Assembly: GCF_003075455.1 (NCBI RefSeq)
Contig: NZ_QDAE01000001.1
Location: 248,001 to 312,000, forward strand
Reading direction: 5' to 3'
DNA: 64,000 nucleotides
From: Arthrobacter sp. Bz4
GTDB lineage: Bacteria > Actinomycetota > Actinomycetes > Actinomycetales > Micrococcaceae
Positions 29,012-38,434 of this stretch are shown in pieces (the first letter of the stretch is position 1; each line of letters starts with the position of its first letter). The notes below the pieces were generated by a model that did no database searches, was not told where the DNA came from, and saw only the letters and a program-made list of their open reading frames with translations. Both the position numbers and the translations under genes were made by a program.

Positions 29012-29028
29012 ATTCGTCAATGGTGGGG

Positions 29029-30560
29029 CTATGCCTTGCTGGACTCTTCGTCAGCTGCAGCCTCGGCCTTGGCTGGCTTTTTCGGAGCCGCCTTCTTCGC
29101 AGCGGGCTTCTTCTCCGCAGCTGGCTTCTTTTCAGCGGCTGGCTTCTTCTCCGCAGCAGGCTTCTTCTCAGCGGCCGGCTTCTTGGCTGCAGGAGCCTTC
29201 TTGGCTGCCGGGGCCTTCTTGGCCGGCTTCTTCTCAGCGGGCGCCTCGGATGAGTCGTCAGCTTCATCGCCGGGGCGAACGAAGTCGCTCAGGTCAACAA
29301 CGGATCCGGAACTGTCCGTGACGACTGCCAGTTCAAGGACCTTCGCCAGTGCCTTACGACGACGGACCTCTCCGACAATCATCGGAACCTGACCGCTCTG
29401 ATCCAGCATCTGAGCGAACTGGTTCGGCTCCATGCCGTACTGGCCGGCGGTCGACACGATGTAATCGATCAGCTCCGGCTGGCTGACACCGATTTCTTCC
29501 TTCTCGGCGATCGCGTCGAGGATCATTTCGTTGCGGAACGCCTGCTCGGTGTTCTCGCGAATCTCGGTGCGGTGCTCCTCGGTGTCGTGACCCTCGGCGT
29601 TGGCGTGGGCGTTTTCACCGGTGAAGTGCTGTTCCAGCTGATCCTCGATGAAGGCTGCTGGGACGGGGACCTCGATGAGCTCGATGAGCTTCTCAAGAAC
29701 CAGGTCACGAGCTTCAACGCCCTGCTCGGTGACCTTCTCTTCGGCTGCGCGCTTGGTGAGGTCGGCGCGCAGTTCAGCGATGGTGTCGAATTCGCTGGCA
29801 AGCTGGGCGAAGTCGTCGTTAGCTTCGGGGAGTTCGCGCTCCTTGACGGCGCTGACCTCAACCTTGACCTGCGCCTTGTTGCCGGCGTTCTCGCCGTTGG
29901 CCAGCGTGGTCTCGAAGATGGCGTCCTCGTCGGCGCTGAGCCCGGTGACGGCTTCGTCCATGCCCTCAAGCATGGTGCCGGAACCGATCTGGTAGGAAAC
30001 GTCCTGCGCGGCGTCAACCTGCTCGCCGTCGACCGTTGCTACCAGGTTTACGGTGAGGAAATCACCGTCGGCGGCGGGACGATCAACCGCGGTGAGGGTA
30101 CCGAACCGGCCGCGCAGCTCGTCAAGAGCCTTGTCGACGTCGGCGTCGGATGCCTCTGCAGCTTCGACGGTCACTTCGAGACCGAGTACTCGGGAAGGGT
30201 GATCTCCGGGCGGACATCCAGCTCGACGGTGAACAGGAGCTGTCCATCCTTGGCGGCGGGATCCGGCACTTCGGTGATCTCAACCTCTGGGCGGGTCAGG
30301 GGACGGATTCCCGTTTCCTGAACGGCGCTCTGGTAAAAGTCATTCAAACCATCGTTGATTGCGGTTTCGATGACGTAACCGCGACCTACCCGCTGGTCAA
30401 TCAGCTGGTTGGGGACGCGTCCCTTGCGGAAGCCCGGAACCTGGACCTGGGCGGAGATCGTCTTGTAAGCCGCATCGATGTTTGGCTTGAGCTCCTCAAA
30501 AGGAACTTCAACATTGAGCTTCACTCGCGTGGGAGTGAGGTTTTCGACAGCGCTCTTCAC
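29029..30560 (-). pseudogene. tig: Trigger factor, interrupted by an apparent one-base deletion
   Basis: Trigger factor is the ribosome-bound chaperone and prolyl isomerase. As read, residues 1-129 (30560-30171) hold the ribosome-binding domain with its [11 protein letters not shown] signature and stop at [11 protein letters not shown]; the rest (30174-29029, 381 codons) opens with [21 protein letters not shown] in another frame. Adding one G near 30181-30183 gives TCG-GGT-CTC-GAA and joins the two into a normal 510-residue protein. Two chains could in principle be made, because GTGA overlaps at the junction, but a sequence error is more likely. The C terminus is a Lys/Ala/Pro-rich tail of ~65 residues. 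It is the first gene before clpP1-clpP2. Confidence 0.85.
29105..29212 (-). repeat. 18-bp in-frame repeats encoding the lysine-rich tail of trigger factor
   Basis: Six head-to-tail 18-nt units encode PAAEKK (four copies) and the related PAAKKA units. The first four are nearly identical at DNA level. Similar basic tails occur in actinobacterial DNA- or RNA-binding proteins. Confidence 0.85.
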
Positions 30561-30647
30561 GGCGTAGTACTCCTGAATGATTGAAGATGAATGACCACAC
30601 GGCGCCCGTGGAATTACCGGAACGGCATCCGCGGCGATAATGCAGAG

Positions 30648-30721
<74 letters not shown>

Positions 30722-30853
30722 TAAGTGCAGCCATTAGTCTACGTAACTTTTGCTCCAGTTGCACATTTGGCTAAACGGCCTTGCCTGTGGTGTAGTTATA
30801 GGCGTTCCGACGGCCTGAGCCGCTAAAGTAGTTAGTAGCAGGCTCGGGTTTTT

Positions 30854-30927
30854 GGGGATGTAGCTTAGTGGTAAAGCCTCAGTCTTCCAAACTGATGATG
30901 CGGGTTCGATTCCCGTCATCCCCTCCA
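30854..30927 (+). tRNA. tRNA-Gly (anticodon TCC), CCA encoded
   Basis: Acceptor GGGGATG/CATCCCC, D arm AGCTTAGTGGTAAAGC, anticodon loop CTTCCAA (TCC), T loop TTCGATT, then discriminator T and an encoded CCA. It is divergent from tRNA-Pro. Confidence 0.95.
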
Positions 30928-30960
30928 GAATGTGGGTAGATTTCCTCAACCCAGTCCAAT

Positions 30961-30999
30961 AAAAAAGCACCCCGCCAACCTGGCGCCGGGTGCTTTTTT
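30961..30999. terminator. Intrinsic terminator between tRNA-Gly and nei
   Basis: AAAAAAGCACCC and GGGTGCTTTTTT are the outer arms of a hairpin with an inner GCCA/TGGC. The A and T runs let it act on both strands, for tRNA-Gly and for the converging nei gene. Confidence 0.92.
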
Positions 31000-31017
31000 C
31001 GTTTGACTACCGGGCTG

Positions 31018-31941
31018 CTAGGGCGCCTGGCAGCCGGGACACCAGAACAATTTCCGCGCCGCCATCTCGGCAACTGCCACCGGCGTTCCGCAGCGACGAC
31101 AGGGCAGACCGGCCCGCCCATAGACGTAATGCGCGTCCTCGCGTTTGACCCGGGACGACGACGAGGACCGATCGGCCGGCGACGTCGTAATAATCCGGCC
31201 AGCACGCACTCCGTCCCCCATGATCGCGGCGATGTCCTCCCACAGGACTGTGGCTTCCTCAACGCTGACCGACTTGCCGGGGCGCCACGGGTCCAGCTTT
31301 TGCCTGAACAGTGCCTCAGCCCGATAGATGTTGCCTACGCCCGCGATCACCGCCTGATTCATCAGGAGCAGGCCCACCGGGCTGGCGCTCTTGCGCAGAC
31401 CGGACGCGAACCGGGCGACGTCGTCGGGCGCATCCAGAGCGGCGCTGCCGAGCGGATCGGGGCCAAGGCGGGCGACGACGGCGTCGCGCTCCGGTTCGGT
31501 AATAACCTCACAGGCTGTCGGGCCGCGCAAATCGGCCCAGCCATAGTCGCTGACGAGGCGCAGACGGACGGCACCCACGGGAGCCGGCGGCCCGGCGTAG
31601 GTGGTGTCGGGGGTGCCGGCGACCTCCCGCTCCCCCACCTTGCGCGGCGCACCGATGCTGGACGCGCCCATGAACGACTTGTCGCCGCCGAAGCTCCAGG
31701 CACCGTAAAGCCCCAGGTGCACGCGTAGGAAAAGTGGGGGGGTAGGACTTTCGTCGAGTCCGTCGGCGAACTCGACGAAGAGTTGTTTTCCATGCGCGGC
31801 GGCTCGCACCAACACGCGTCCGTCCAGGCCCGCCGCGCCAGCAGCAAACCGACCCTGTGGGCTGGAGGCCGCGACCTGCTGCCCGCCGAACACTGAGGAC
31901 AGCTGGGACGCCAGCCGGTGAATTGAATGGCCTTCGGGCAT
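31018..31941 (-). CDS. nei: Fpg/Nei family DNA glycosylase (endonuclease VIII-like)
   Basis: The 307-residue base-excision repair enzyme removes oxidised bases and nicks the abasic site. After the initiator Met it starts PEGHSIHRLA, with the catalytic Pro and Glu at the extreme N terminus, so the ATG at 31941 is certain. The H2TH region is near GLLLMNQAVIAGVGNIYRAE (residues ~190-210). A C-terminal zinc finger is formed by CRRCGT and FWCPGC. The PEGH start fits the actinobacterial Nei1 type rather than MutM. It follows rpiB after 4 nt and is coupled to it. Confidence 0.92.
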   Translation of the reverse strand: MPEGHSIHRLASQLSSVFGGQQVAASSPQGRFAAGAAGLDGRVLVRAAAHGKQLFVEFADGLDESPTPPLFLRVHLGLYGAWSFGGDKSFMGASSIGAPRKVGEREVAGTPDTTYAGPPAPVGAVRLRLVSDYGWADLRGPTACEVITEPERDAVVARLGPDPLGSAALDAPDDVARFASGLRKSASPVGLLLMNQAVIAGVGNIYRAEALFRQKLDPWRPGKSVSVEEATVLWEDIAAIMGDGVRAGRIITTSPADRSSSSSRVKREDAHYVYGRAGLPCRRCGTPVAVAEMAARKLFWCPGCQAP

Positions 31942-31945
31942 GGGA

Positions 31946-32419
31946 CTACAGGTTGACGCTGCCGGTGGTCTCGTAGGCGGCGAGCTGCCCGATCCGCCGC
32001 ACGTGGCGTTCGGCGTCGCTGAACGGCTCGGCGAGGAACGCGTCAATGATGAGTGTTGCTTCCTCGACCGTGTGCTGCCGTCCGCCGACTGCCACCACGT
32101 TGGCGTCATTGTGCTGGCGCGCCAGCTTTGCGGTGTCCAGGCTCCAGGCCAGCGCAGCGCGGACTCCCCGCACCTTGTTGGCAGCCATTTGTTCGCCGTT
32201 GCCGGATCCACCGAGCACAATGCCCAGCGCTTCGCGCCCTGCCTGCTGGTCAATGACGACGGCCTGCGCTGCGTTGATGCAGAACCCGGGGTAGTCATCC
32301 TCGGCGTCATAGACCTGTGGTCCGTGGTCGATGACCTCGTACCCGGTTCCGCGCAGGTGCTCGATCAGGTGGGCACTGAGCTCCATGCCGGCGTGGTCAG
32401 TGGCGATATGAACGCGCAT
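31946..32419 (-). CDS. rpiB: Ribose-5-phosphate isomerase B
   Basis: The 157-residue enzyme interconverts ribose 5-phosphate and ribulose 5-phosphate in the pentose phosphate pathway. Key segments are VHIATDHAGMELS (phosphate and ring-opening His), VLGGSGNGEQMAANK and RAALAWS. The active-site position that is Cys in the E. coli enzyme (CGTG) is GSGN here, as in mycobacterial RpiB, which uses another residue as base. Followed 4 nt later by nei. The intergenic region toward pepN is 167 nt and divergent. Confidence 0.94.
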   Translation of the reverse strand: MRVHIATDHAGMELSAHLIEHLRGTGYEVIDHGPQVYDAEDDYPGFCINAAQAVVIDQQAGREALGIVLGGSGNGEQMAANKVRGVRAALAWSLDTAKLARQHNDANVVAVGGRQHTVEEATLIIDAFLAEPFSDAERHVRRIGQLAAYETTGSVNL

Positions 32420-32586
32420 GAAAGATCCGTTTCGATGAGATGGGTGTGTGCTGTCAAGGGTACTTGGTTGCCGGGTGTGCAGGTTGGTCGACGCTGATGA
32501 AAGAATGGCTGTGCTGCGTAAGCTGCATCACACCCGACGCCCGCCACCCGCAGGGCTTCCCATCATTTTTTTCGAAAGGCTCCACT

Positions 32587-35148
32587 TTGCCAGGCATGAA
32601 TCTGACGCGCGAAGAGGCACGAGCTCGCGCTGACATTTTGACCGTCACCTCCTACGACATCAACCTTGACCTCACCCGTGGCGACACAGTCTTCGGGTCG
32701 CGGACTGTCGTGAAGTTCGAGGCCACCCAGGGTGCTTCAACGTTCATTGACGCCGTCACCAAGGACGTGTCACGGGTGACCCTGAACGGCGTCGAGCTCG
32801 ACCCATCCGAGGTCTCTGATGGAATCCGCATCCAGCTGCCCCAGCTCGCGGCAGCCAATGAGCTGGTGATTGACGCTGACATGTTTTACATGAACACCGG
32901 CGAGGGTCTGCACCGCTTCGTCGACCCGGTCGACAACGAGGTGTACCTCTACACCCAGTTCGAGGTTCCGGACTCCCGGCGTGTGTTCCCCGTCTTTGAG
33001 CAGCCCGATCTCAAGGCCACCTTCAGCTTCACCGTGACGGCGCCGTCGCACTGGGATGTTATCTCCAACTCCCCCACGCCCGTCCCTGTCGACGCCGGCT
33101 CGGCCGACGACGGCGTCGCGACGTCCACCTGGTCCTTCGAGCCCACCGGTGTGCTGTCGTCCTACGTCACTGCCCTGATCGCCGGACCGTACCAGTCGGT
33201 GCGCAGCGAGCTCACCAGTTCGGACGGCCGTGTCATTCCCCTGGGTGTCTTTGCCCGGAAGTCTCTGATGCAGCACCTCGACGCCGAGAACGTGTTCGCG
33301 TTGACCCGGCAGGGGTTCGCCTTCTTCGAAGAGCAGTTCGGAACCCCGTACCCGTTCGCCAAGTACGACCAGCTCTTTGTCCCCGAGTTCAATGCGGGTG
33401 CCATGGAGAACGCCGGCGCCGTGACTTTCGTGGAAAGCTACGTTTTCAGGTCCCGGGTCACCGACGCCACCGTTGAGCGCCGGGCCATCACCATCCTGCA
33501 TGAACTCGCACACATGTGGTTCGGCGACCTGGTGACCATGCGCTGGTGGAACGACCTTTGGCTCAATGAATCCTTCGCCGAGTTCATGTCCACCCTCGCC
33601 GCCGCCGAAGCCACCGAGTTCAAGCAGTCATGGACCACGTTCGCCTCGCTGGAGAAAGCCTGGGCCTACCGTCAGGACCAGCTCCCCTCCACCCACCCGA
33701 TCGTCGCCGACATCAACGACCTCGAAGATGTGCAGGTGAACTTCGACGGCATCACCTATGCCAAGGGCGCCTCGGTGCTCAAGCAGCTGGTGGCCTGGGT
33801 GGGCCAGGACAAGTTCATGGAAGGCGTCAGGGAGTACTTCGGCAAGCACTCCTGGAAGAACACCGAACTGGTGGACCTGCTGTCCGAGTTGGAGAAAGCC
33901 AGCGGCCGTGACTTGAAGGAATGGTCGGCCCTGTGGCTGGAAACGGCTGGCGTCAACACCCTGCGGCCTGAACTCGAGGTCGACGACGACGGCGTGATCA
34001 CCAGCTTTGCGGTCCTCCAATCGGCTGTTGCCGACTACCCCACGATCCGCCCGCACCGACTGGCGATTGGCTGCTATTCCCTGGATGATGCCGGAAAGCT
34101 GCAGCGTATTGACCGGGTGGAACTCGACGTCGACGGCGAACGCACCGACGTGCCTGAACTGGTTGGCCGGGCCCGCCCCGACCTGGTGCTGCTCAACGAC
34201 GATGATCTGGCCTACGCGAAAATCCGGCTCGACGAGGTGTCGTTGCGCACAGCAACGCGACACCTCAAGGACTTCAACGACTCGCTCCCCCGCACCCTGG
34301 TCTGGGCTTCAGCCTGGGACGCAGCCCGCGACGGTGAGACACCGGCCCGCAACTACGTGGAGCTGATCCTGCAGAACATCGGCGCCGAATCCGATTCGTC
34401 GGTGGTGCTGGTCCTGCTCCGTCAGCTCGCCACGACGCTCGCGTTCTATGTGAACCCCGTCGACCGGTCAGCGATGACTATCGCGGCCGCCGACAGCCTC
34501 TGGGAACTCGCCCAGCGGGCCGACGCCGGATCGGATTCACAGTTGCAGTTCATCAAGGCGTTCGCAGGACACGCGCAGACCGGACCCCATCTGGACACCA
34601 TTGAAGCGATCTTCACCGGCTCCGAGGTGCCCGCGGGGTTGGAGATTGACGCCGACCTACGCTGGGAGTTGGTCACCTCACTCGTGGCTGGTGGCAGGTT
34701 CGCACAGCCGGACATCGACGCCGAGCTCGAGCGCGATGCCACCGCCACCGGTCAGCTGGCAGCCGCCCAGGCGAAGGCGGCCATCCCCACGCCGGAGGCG
34801 AAGGCCGAAGCGTGGCACAGCATCATTGAGCGGTCGGACATGCCCAACGCGGCCCAGCGGTCAGCGATTGCCGGGTTCATGCGCGTTCACGACCCAGCAG
34901 TCCTTGCTCCCTTCGTGGACAAGTACTTTGCCGCTGCCCCTGACGTCTGGGGCAGCAGGACTCACGAGATCGCTCAGCAAATCATCGTGGGGCTGTATCC
35001 ATCGCGGTTAACCACCCAGGAGACGCTGGACAAATCTGCAGCCTTCCTGGCCGCGCTCGATGCCGAAAGCACCTCGTTGCGACGCCTGATCCTTGAGAGC
35101 CAGGACGGGATTGTGCGGGCTCTGAAAGCGCAGGCCGTCGACCGGTAA
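32587..35148 (+). CDS. pepN: Aminopeptidase N (M1 family)
   Basis: The 853-residue zinc peptidase removes N-terminal residues from peptides in the cytoplasm. The exopeptidase motif is NAGAMENAGAVTF near residue 270 and the zinc site is ILHELAHMWFGDLV near 302-315 with the third ligand Glu in WLNESFAEFMS. A TTG start at 32587 is chosen because GAAAGG lies 6 nt upstream and the product begins PGMNLTREEA; an ATG at 32596 would shorten it by three residues. The C-terminal ERAP-like helical domain is complete. Confidence 0.92.
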   Translation: MPGMNLTREEARARADILTVTSYDINLDLTRGDTVFGSRTVVKFEATQGASTFIDAVTKDVSRVTLNGVELDPSEVSDGIRIQLPQLAAANELVIDADMFYMNTGEGLHRFVDPVDNEVYLYTQFEVPDSRRVFPVFEQPDLKATFSFTVTAPSHWDVISNSPTPVPVDAGSADDGVATSTWSFEPTGVLSSYVTALIAGPYQSVRSELTSSDGRVIPLGVFARKSLMQHLDAENVFALTRQGFAFFEEQFGTPYPFAKYDQLFVPEFNAGAMENAGAVTFVESYVFRSRVTDATVERRAITILHELAHMWFGDLVTMRWWNDLWLNESFAEFMSTLAAAEATEFKQSWTTFASLEKAWAYRQDQLPSTHPIVADINDLEDVQVNFDGITYAKGASVLKQLVAWVGQDKFMEGVREYFGKHSWKNTELVDLLSELEKASGRDLKEWSALWLETAGVNTLRPELEVDDDGVITSFAVLQSAVADYPTIRPHRLAIGCYSLDDAGKLQRIDRVELDVDGERTDVPELVGRARPDLVLLNDDDLAYAKIRLDEVSLRTATRHLKDFNDSLPRTLVWASAWDAARDGETPARNYVELILQNIGAESDSSVVLVLLRQLATTLAFYVNPVDRSAMTIAAADSLWELAQRADAGSDSQLQFIKAFAGHAQTGPHLDTIEAIFTGSEVPAGLEIDADLRWELVTSLVAGGRFAQPDIDAELERDATATGQLAAAQAKAAIPTPEAKAEAWHSIIERSDMPNAAQRSAIAGFMRVHDPAVLAPFVDKYFAAAPDVWGSRTHEIAQQIIVGLYPSRLTTQETLDKSAAFLAALDAESTSLRRLILESQDGIVRALKAQAVDR

Positions 35149-35166
35149 ATCAGGCGGTTTGGGGTG

Positions 35167-35172
35167 TAGTTT
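35167..35172 (+). promoter_or_regulatory. -10 box of a probable leaderless promoter for the OsmC-like gene
   Basis: TAGTTT is 7 nt before the ATG at 35180 and 18 nt after the pepN stop. Confidence 0.45.
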
Positions 35173-35179
35173 ATAACCC

Positions 35180-35673
35180 ATGAACCTCTCCGAGCACCAC
35201 TATCGGATAGCTGTCAGATGGACCGGGAATCGTGGCGAAGGCACCCGGTCCTACCGAGCTACGGCCGGGACCACGAGGTGTCGGCTGTGGGTCCGCCGTT
35301 GCTGCTCGGCACGGCGGACCCCACCTTCCACGGAGACAAGGACAGGTGGAATCCTGAACAGTTGCTGCTCGCGGCACTGTCCCAATGCCACATGCTGTCC
35401 TATCTCCATATGGCGGTGAAAAACGGGGTGGTAGTGACCGCCTACGAGGATCCCGCCGTCGGCACCATGAGGTTGAATGACAACGGCAGCGGCGAGTTCA
35501 TCAGTGTCACCCTGAAGCCTCGGGTGACCATCACCGATCCCCTGCTGAAATACACCGCGCAGGCCATCCACCGTGATGCCGCCGCGTCCTGTTTTATCGC
35601 GCGGTCGGTTAACTTTCCGGTCAATCACGAACCGGTGGTAGTGGTGGTGGAAGAGGCCCCGCAGGACGCCTAG
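35180..35673 (+). pseudogene. OsmC family protein, interrupted by an apparent one-base deletion
   Basis: The first 25 codons read NLSEHHYRIAVRWTGNRG..SYR and then the frame is lost. The rest continues in another frame as SYGRDHEVSAVGPPLLLG. Adding one G near 35255 (CTACCGGAGC) joins them into a 164-residue OsmC-fold protein. The family reduces organic hydroperoxides with two cysteines; the first is in SQCHMLSYLH near residue 75 and the second in AASCFIARSVNFP near 138. Clean motifs on both sides of the shift, and an otherwise intact frame, argue for sequence error rather than decay. Confidence 0.82.
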
Positions 35674-35986
35674 GAAGCGTCGTCGGTCCGGCGCGGATGG
35701 AGCCGTTCCTCCGCGCCGGGATCAGACCCGATTTTCCGCTCGCTGCTTCGGGTGGCCCTCTCGGCCTGCGCCAATCCAGCGCCGCCCGGCGGGCCCGACG
35801 TCGTCCCCCGCGGCACCCAAGCCCCAAATTGAGTGTTTGGCCGACAATCCGCCGGGAGAGAAATCCGCTGCCGCCGGGGATCAGGATGCATCTCGGCTCG
35901 ACCTACGGCGCTAGCCTAGGACCAGACACCCTTTCCGCCGCTGGCGGGGAGAACCCTGCGCTTGTGAAGGAAACGGTCACGCCCCC
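35674..35986. other. Intergenic region with a GC hairpin
   Basis: The 313-bp gap between the OsmC-like and MscS genes has a perfect 9-bp inverted repeat, CCGGCGCGG at 35688-35696 and CCGCGCCGG at 35711-35719, probably the end of the upstream transcript. I see no gene in the rest. A TAGCCT hexamer near 35910 could be the -10 box for the MscS transcript. Confidence 0.5.
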
Positions 35987-36634
35987 ATGCAGTCGCCCAC
36001 CCAGATTGGTTTAGGAGACCAGCTCCTCCACGCCGCCATCATCCTGGTGGCTGGGCTGGTGTTATGGCTGGTGGTCCGCTTCATCATCAACCGGATGGTG
36101 CGGCGGGTGCGCAGCGGGTCCGACCTGTTCAAGAAACCGCATTTCAAATGGGCGCAGCCTGTCCTTCGTACCCTCGACCACAAACGGCGGGTGCAACGAA
36201 CCGAGACCATCGGAGCACTGCTGCGCAGCGTTTCGGGCCTCACCATCGCGATCATTGCCATCATGATGGCCCTGCAGGCGCTCGGCGTGGATATTGGTCC
36301 CATTCTCGCGAGCGTCGGAATCGTGGGTATCGCCATTGGCTTTGGTGCCCGCGAAATCATCAGGGATGCGTTCCTCGGGTTTTTCATCACCCTCGAGGAT
36401 CAGTACGGAATCGGCGACACCATCGAGGTCGGCGACACCGTCGGAGTGGTGCAGTCGGTAGGACTGCGGATTACGCGTCTGATCGATGACAACGGGGCCA
36501 TCTGGTACCTCCGCAACGGGGACATCATGAAAGTGGGCAACCGTTCACAGGGCGACTACGTGGCGCCAGTAGCTGCCGATGCCGCACCCGTTGCCCCGGT
36601 ACCCGGCGCCGAACCTACAGGAGAGAAATCATGA
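35987..36634 (+). CDS. Small-conductance mechanosensitive channel (MscS family)
   Basis: The 215-residue protein has a first membrane helix at about residues 13-33, a second at ~77-97, and the pore-lining third helix near 100-120 ([22 protein letters not shown]), followed by the beta domain with [19 protein letters not shown]. The pore helix has the Gly/Ala packing pattern of MscS. The C-terminal domain is short and ends in an Ala/Pro/Val tail, so it is smaller than E. coli MscS. It opens on membrane stretch to release solutes. The stop overlaps the truncated haemoglobin gene by 4 nt. Confidence 0.87.
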   Translation: MQSPTQIGLGDQLLHAAIILVAGLVLWLVVRFIINRMVRRVRSGSDLFKKPHFKWAQPVLRTLDHKRRVQRTETIGALLRSVSGLTIAIIAIMMALQALGVDIGPILASVGIVGIAIGFGAREIIRDAFLGFFITLEDQYGIGDTIEVGDTVGVVQSVGLRITRLIDDNGAIWYLRNGDIMKVGNRSQGDYVAPVAADAAPVAPVPGAEPTGEKS

Positions 36635-37116
36635 TAAACCCCGGAAATGCCGAAGGCATCCCCATCCCGTCCCGATTCGGGGAGCCGCTCGCCAGGCTCA
36701 CACCGGTGGGTCCGCGATTCGACCAGCCAGCCTATACCGACAACTTCTACGAAGCAGTCGGAGGGCATCCGGTCTTCGTGAAACTGGTCGATATTTTCTA
36801 CGCCGGCATCGCCGATGACGAGTTGCTGCGCCCGATGTACCCCGAGGAGGATCTCGGACCGGCCAAGGAACGCCTGCTGATGTTCCTTGAACAGTACTGG
36901 GGCGGTCCCAAGACGTACGGGGAGCAGCGTGGGCATCCGCGACTCCGGATGCGGCACATGCCGTTCGCCGTGTCACCCCTGGCCCGGGATCACTGGTTGA
37001 CGCACATGCGCGCTGCCGTCGACGCCCTGGACCTCGCACCTCTCCATGAGGCGACGCTGTGGGATTACCTTGAGCGGGCTGCCCATTCGATGGTCAACTC
37101 AGCGGACGACCGCTAG
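36631..37116 (+). CDS. glbO: Group II truncated haemoglobin (trHbO type)
   Basis: The 161-residue globin has the short 2-on-2 fold core from about residue 36: [20 protein letters not shown], then [26 protein letters not shown] with the proximal His in RMRHMPF, and [13 protein letters not shown] with the group II Trp at G8. The ~30-residue N-terminal extension is longer than usual. Group II proteins bind oxygen tightly and take part in redox or respiratory protection. Its ATG overlaps the MscS stop, so a membrane channel and a haem protein are translated together. Confidence 0.88.
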   Translation: MINPGNAEGIPIPSRFGEPLARLTPVGPRFDQPAYTDNFYEAVGGHPVFVKLVDIFYAGIADDELLRPMYPEEDLGPAKERLLMFLEQYWGGPKTYGEQRGHPRLRMRHMPFAVSPLARDHWLTHMRAAVDALDLAPLHEATLWDYLERAAHSMVNSADDR

Positions 37117-37123
37117 GACCCGT

Positions 37124-37792
37124 TCATATCACGGTGGGGATCCGCGACAGCACATGGCCTCGCGAGGTGCTGATCCGGGTCCACCGCCCGTTGGTCAGGA
37201 CCAGTGGACGCTCTTCCCCGGCGAGGAAACCCAGGGCGAAGGCCCCGAAGGCTGCACCCGCTGGCACCTCGACTGCCAGATCTTCGATGCTGCGACCCCA
37301 GATCGCTCCCCTGGCACTGTTGACGATCAGGGCACCCGGATTGTTCGGGACGGTCTCCGCGACTTCGCGGATACCGTTTCTGGCTGCAGTCTCGACAAGC
37401 TCGGCGCTCAGGTCGCCGCGCGGCTCCCACCCGGAGCGTGGGGGCAGCACCCCGGTCCAGCTCTCGGTGACCGTGGTCGGGGGAACCTGCAGGACGACGT
37501 CGTCGTCGGCCATCCGGGCGAGCCGGTCCGACACCGAGGCCAAAGCAACAGTGGTGTCCACGTTCGCCGGGGCTGCCAGCGGCATGGTCCGCAAGCCGAG
37601 AACGGTGGGGATCGCCTCGCCGAGGATGCGCGGCCGGAGAATGCAGATGTAGGTGGCGAGGACAGTTCCCGTCGCCTGCAGCCGGACGGCGCCGTCTTCG
37701 GCTGCCCTGGCCCGGGCGATGAACGTCCGCAGGTCGGCGACCACCAGTGGGTCGGTGAAGATCAGCTCGGTTGATTCCGGCGGTGACACCAT
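37124..37792 (-). CDS. Hypothetical protein, no recognised domain
   Basis: I do not recognise this 222-residue protein. It looks like a folded cytoplasmic protein with mixed strands and helices, no signal peptide and no membrane segment. Landmarks are ADLRTFIARARAAEDGAVRLQA near residue 19, a TWGVLP-like VTESWTGVLPPRSGWEPRGDL segment near 107, and a C-terminal GRWTRISTSRGHVLSRIPT. It starts 3 nt after the thioesterase stop, so the two genes form a unit on this strand. Codon use is like its neighbours. Similar proteins occur in related actinobacteria as far as I can judge from its style, but I cannot give a function. Confidence 0.65.
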   Translation of the reverse strand: MVSPPESTELIFTDPLVVADLRTFIARARAAEDGAVRLQATGTVLATYICILRPRILGEAIPTVLGLRTMPLAAPANVDTTVALASVSDRLARMADDDVVLQVPPTTVTESWTGVLPPRSGWEPRGDLSAELVETAARNGIREVAETVPNNPGALIVNSARGAIWGRSIEDLAVEVPAGAAFGAFALGFLAGEERPLVLTNGRWTRISTSRGHVLSRIPTVI

Positions 37793-37795
37793 CGG

Positions 37796-38278
37796 TCAGC
37801 CGTCCTGTCGGCGCCGGAAGGCCACCGGGTCGCCGAGCCAGCGCTCCAGGGCGGCGCGCTGGGCTTCGTTGAGTTTCGCGGGCCGGCCGGTGGTCCGGTT
37901 GACGAGGATCATGGTGGAAGCCGCCAGAGCGTAACTGATGGAGCCGTCCGGCTCCGCGATCTGGTAGCCCAGATCAAAGCTTGAGCCGCCGATGCCGGTC
38001 ACCCAGATGCTGATCTCCAGCGGGCTGGGGCGGTAGTTCAGCGGCGCCGAGTATTCGATCTCGTGCCGTGCAACGAGCGTGAAGTGGTCCGGGCCGATCA
38101 GGTCAAGCAGGGTATCGGACGGTTCGGCGCCGCCCTGGCCCGGGTCCGAGAGGGGCAGGTGAATGAACTGGACGCGCGCGTCTTCAAGGTACTGCAGGAA
38201 CCGCACGTTATTGACGTGTCCGTAGGAGTCTTCGTCGCCGAAGCGTAGCTGAATAGGGAAGCGCTGGATCCGGGGCAT
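37796..38278 (-). CDS. Acyl-CoA thioesterase, hotdog fold (4-hydroxybenzoyl-CoA thioesterase type)
   Basis: The 160-residue single-hotdog protein carries LRFGDEDSYGHVNNVRFLQYLEDAR near residue 11-35, the pattern around the catalytic Asp/Glu of this subfamily (D-x-x-x-HVNN-x-x-Y-x-x-x-E). IEYSAPLNY and AASTMILVNRTTGRPAKL follow in the usual order. It hydrolyses acyl-CoA or a related thioester; chain-length preference is unknown. It is the first gene of a unit with the unidentified 222-residue protein, and is divergent from tesB. Confidence 0.85.
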   Translation of the reverse strand: MPRIQRFPIQLRFGDEDSYGHVNNVRFLQYLEDARVQFIHLPLSDPGQGGAEPSDTLLDLIGPDHFTLVARHEIEYSAPLNYRPSPLEISIWVTGIGGSSFDLGYQIAEPDGSISYALAASTMILVNRTTGRPAKLNEAQRAALERWLGDPVAFRRRQDG

Positions 38279-38434
38279 GCTCCCATCCTCTCAAACGTAA
38301 CCCGGCCCGGCTAAACGCTTCACCACTGGTGTTGAGGGGCGGACGCGTGTGCAACTAAGGTCAGAGGTACTTTCGACGTCGTTCCCGCGACGGACCTAGC
38401 CCACGCATCACCGCACTACAAGGAGAATTTACCT

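Noticed and set aside
30165-30190. Programmed ribosomal frameshift in tig
   Set aside because: No slippery heptamer or downstream pseudoknot is evident, and five other genes in the window show the same kind of single-base loss.
35697-36014. Small frame in the OsmC-MscS gap
   Set aside because: Arg/Pro-rich, overlaps the MscS start in another frame, no ribosome site.
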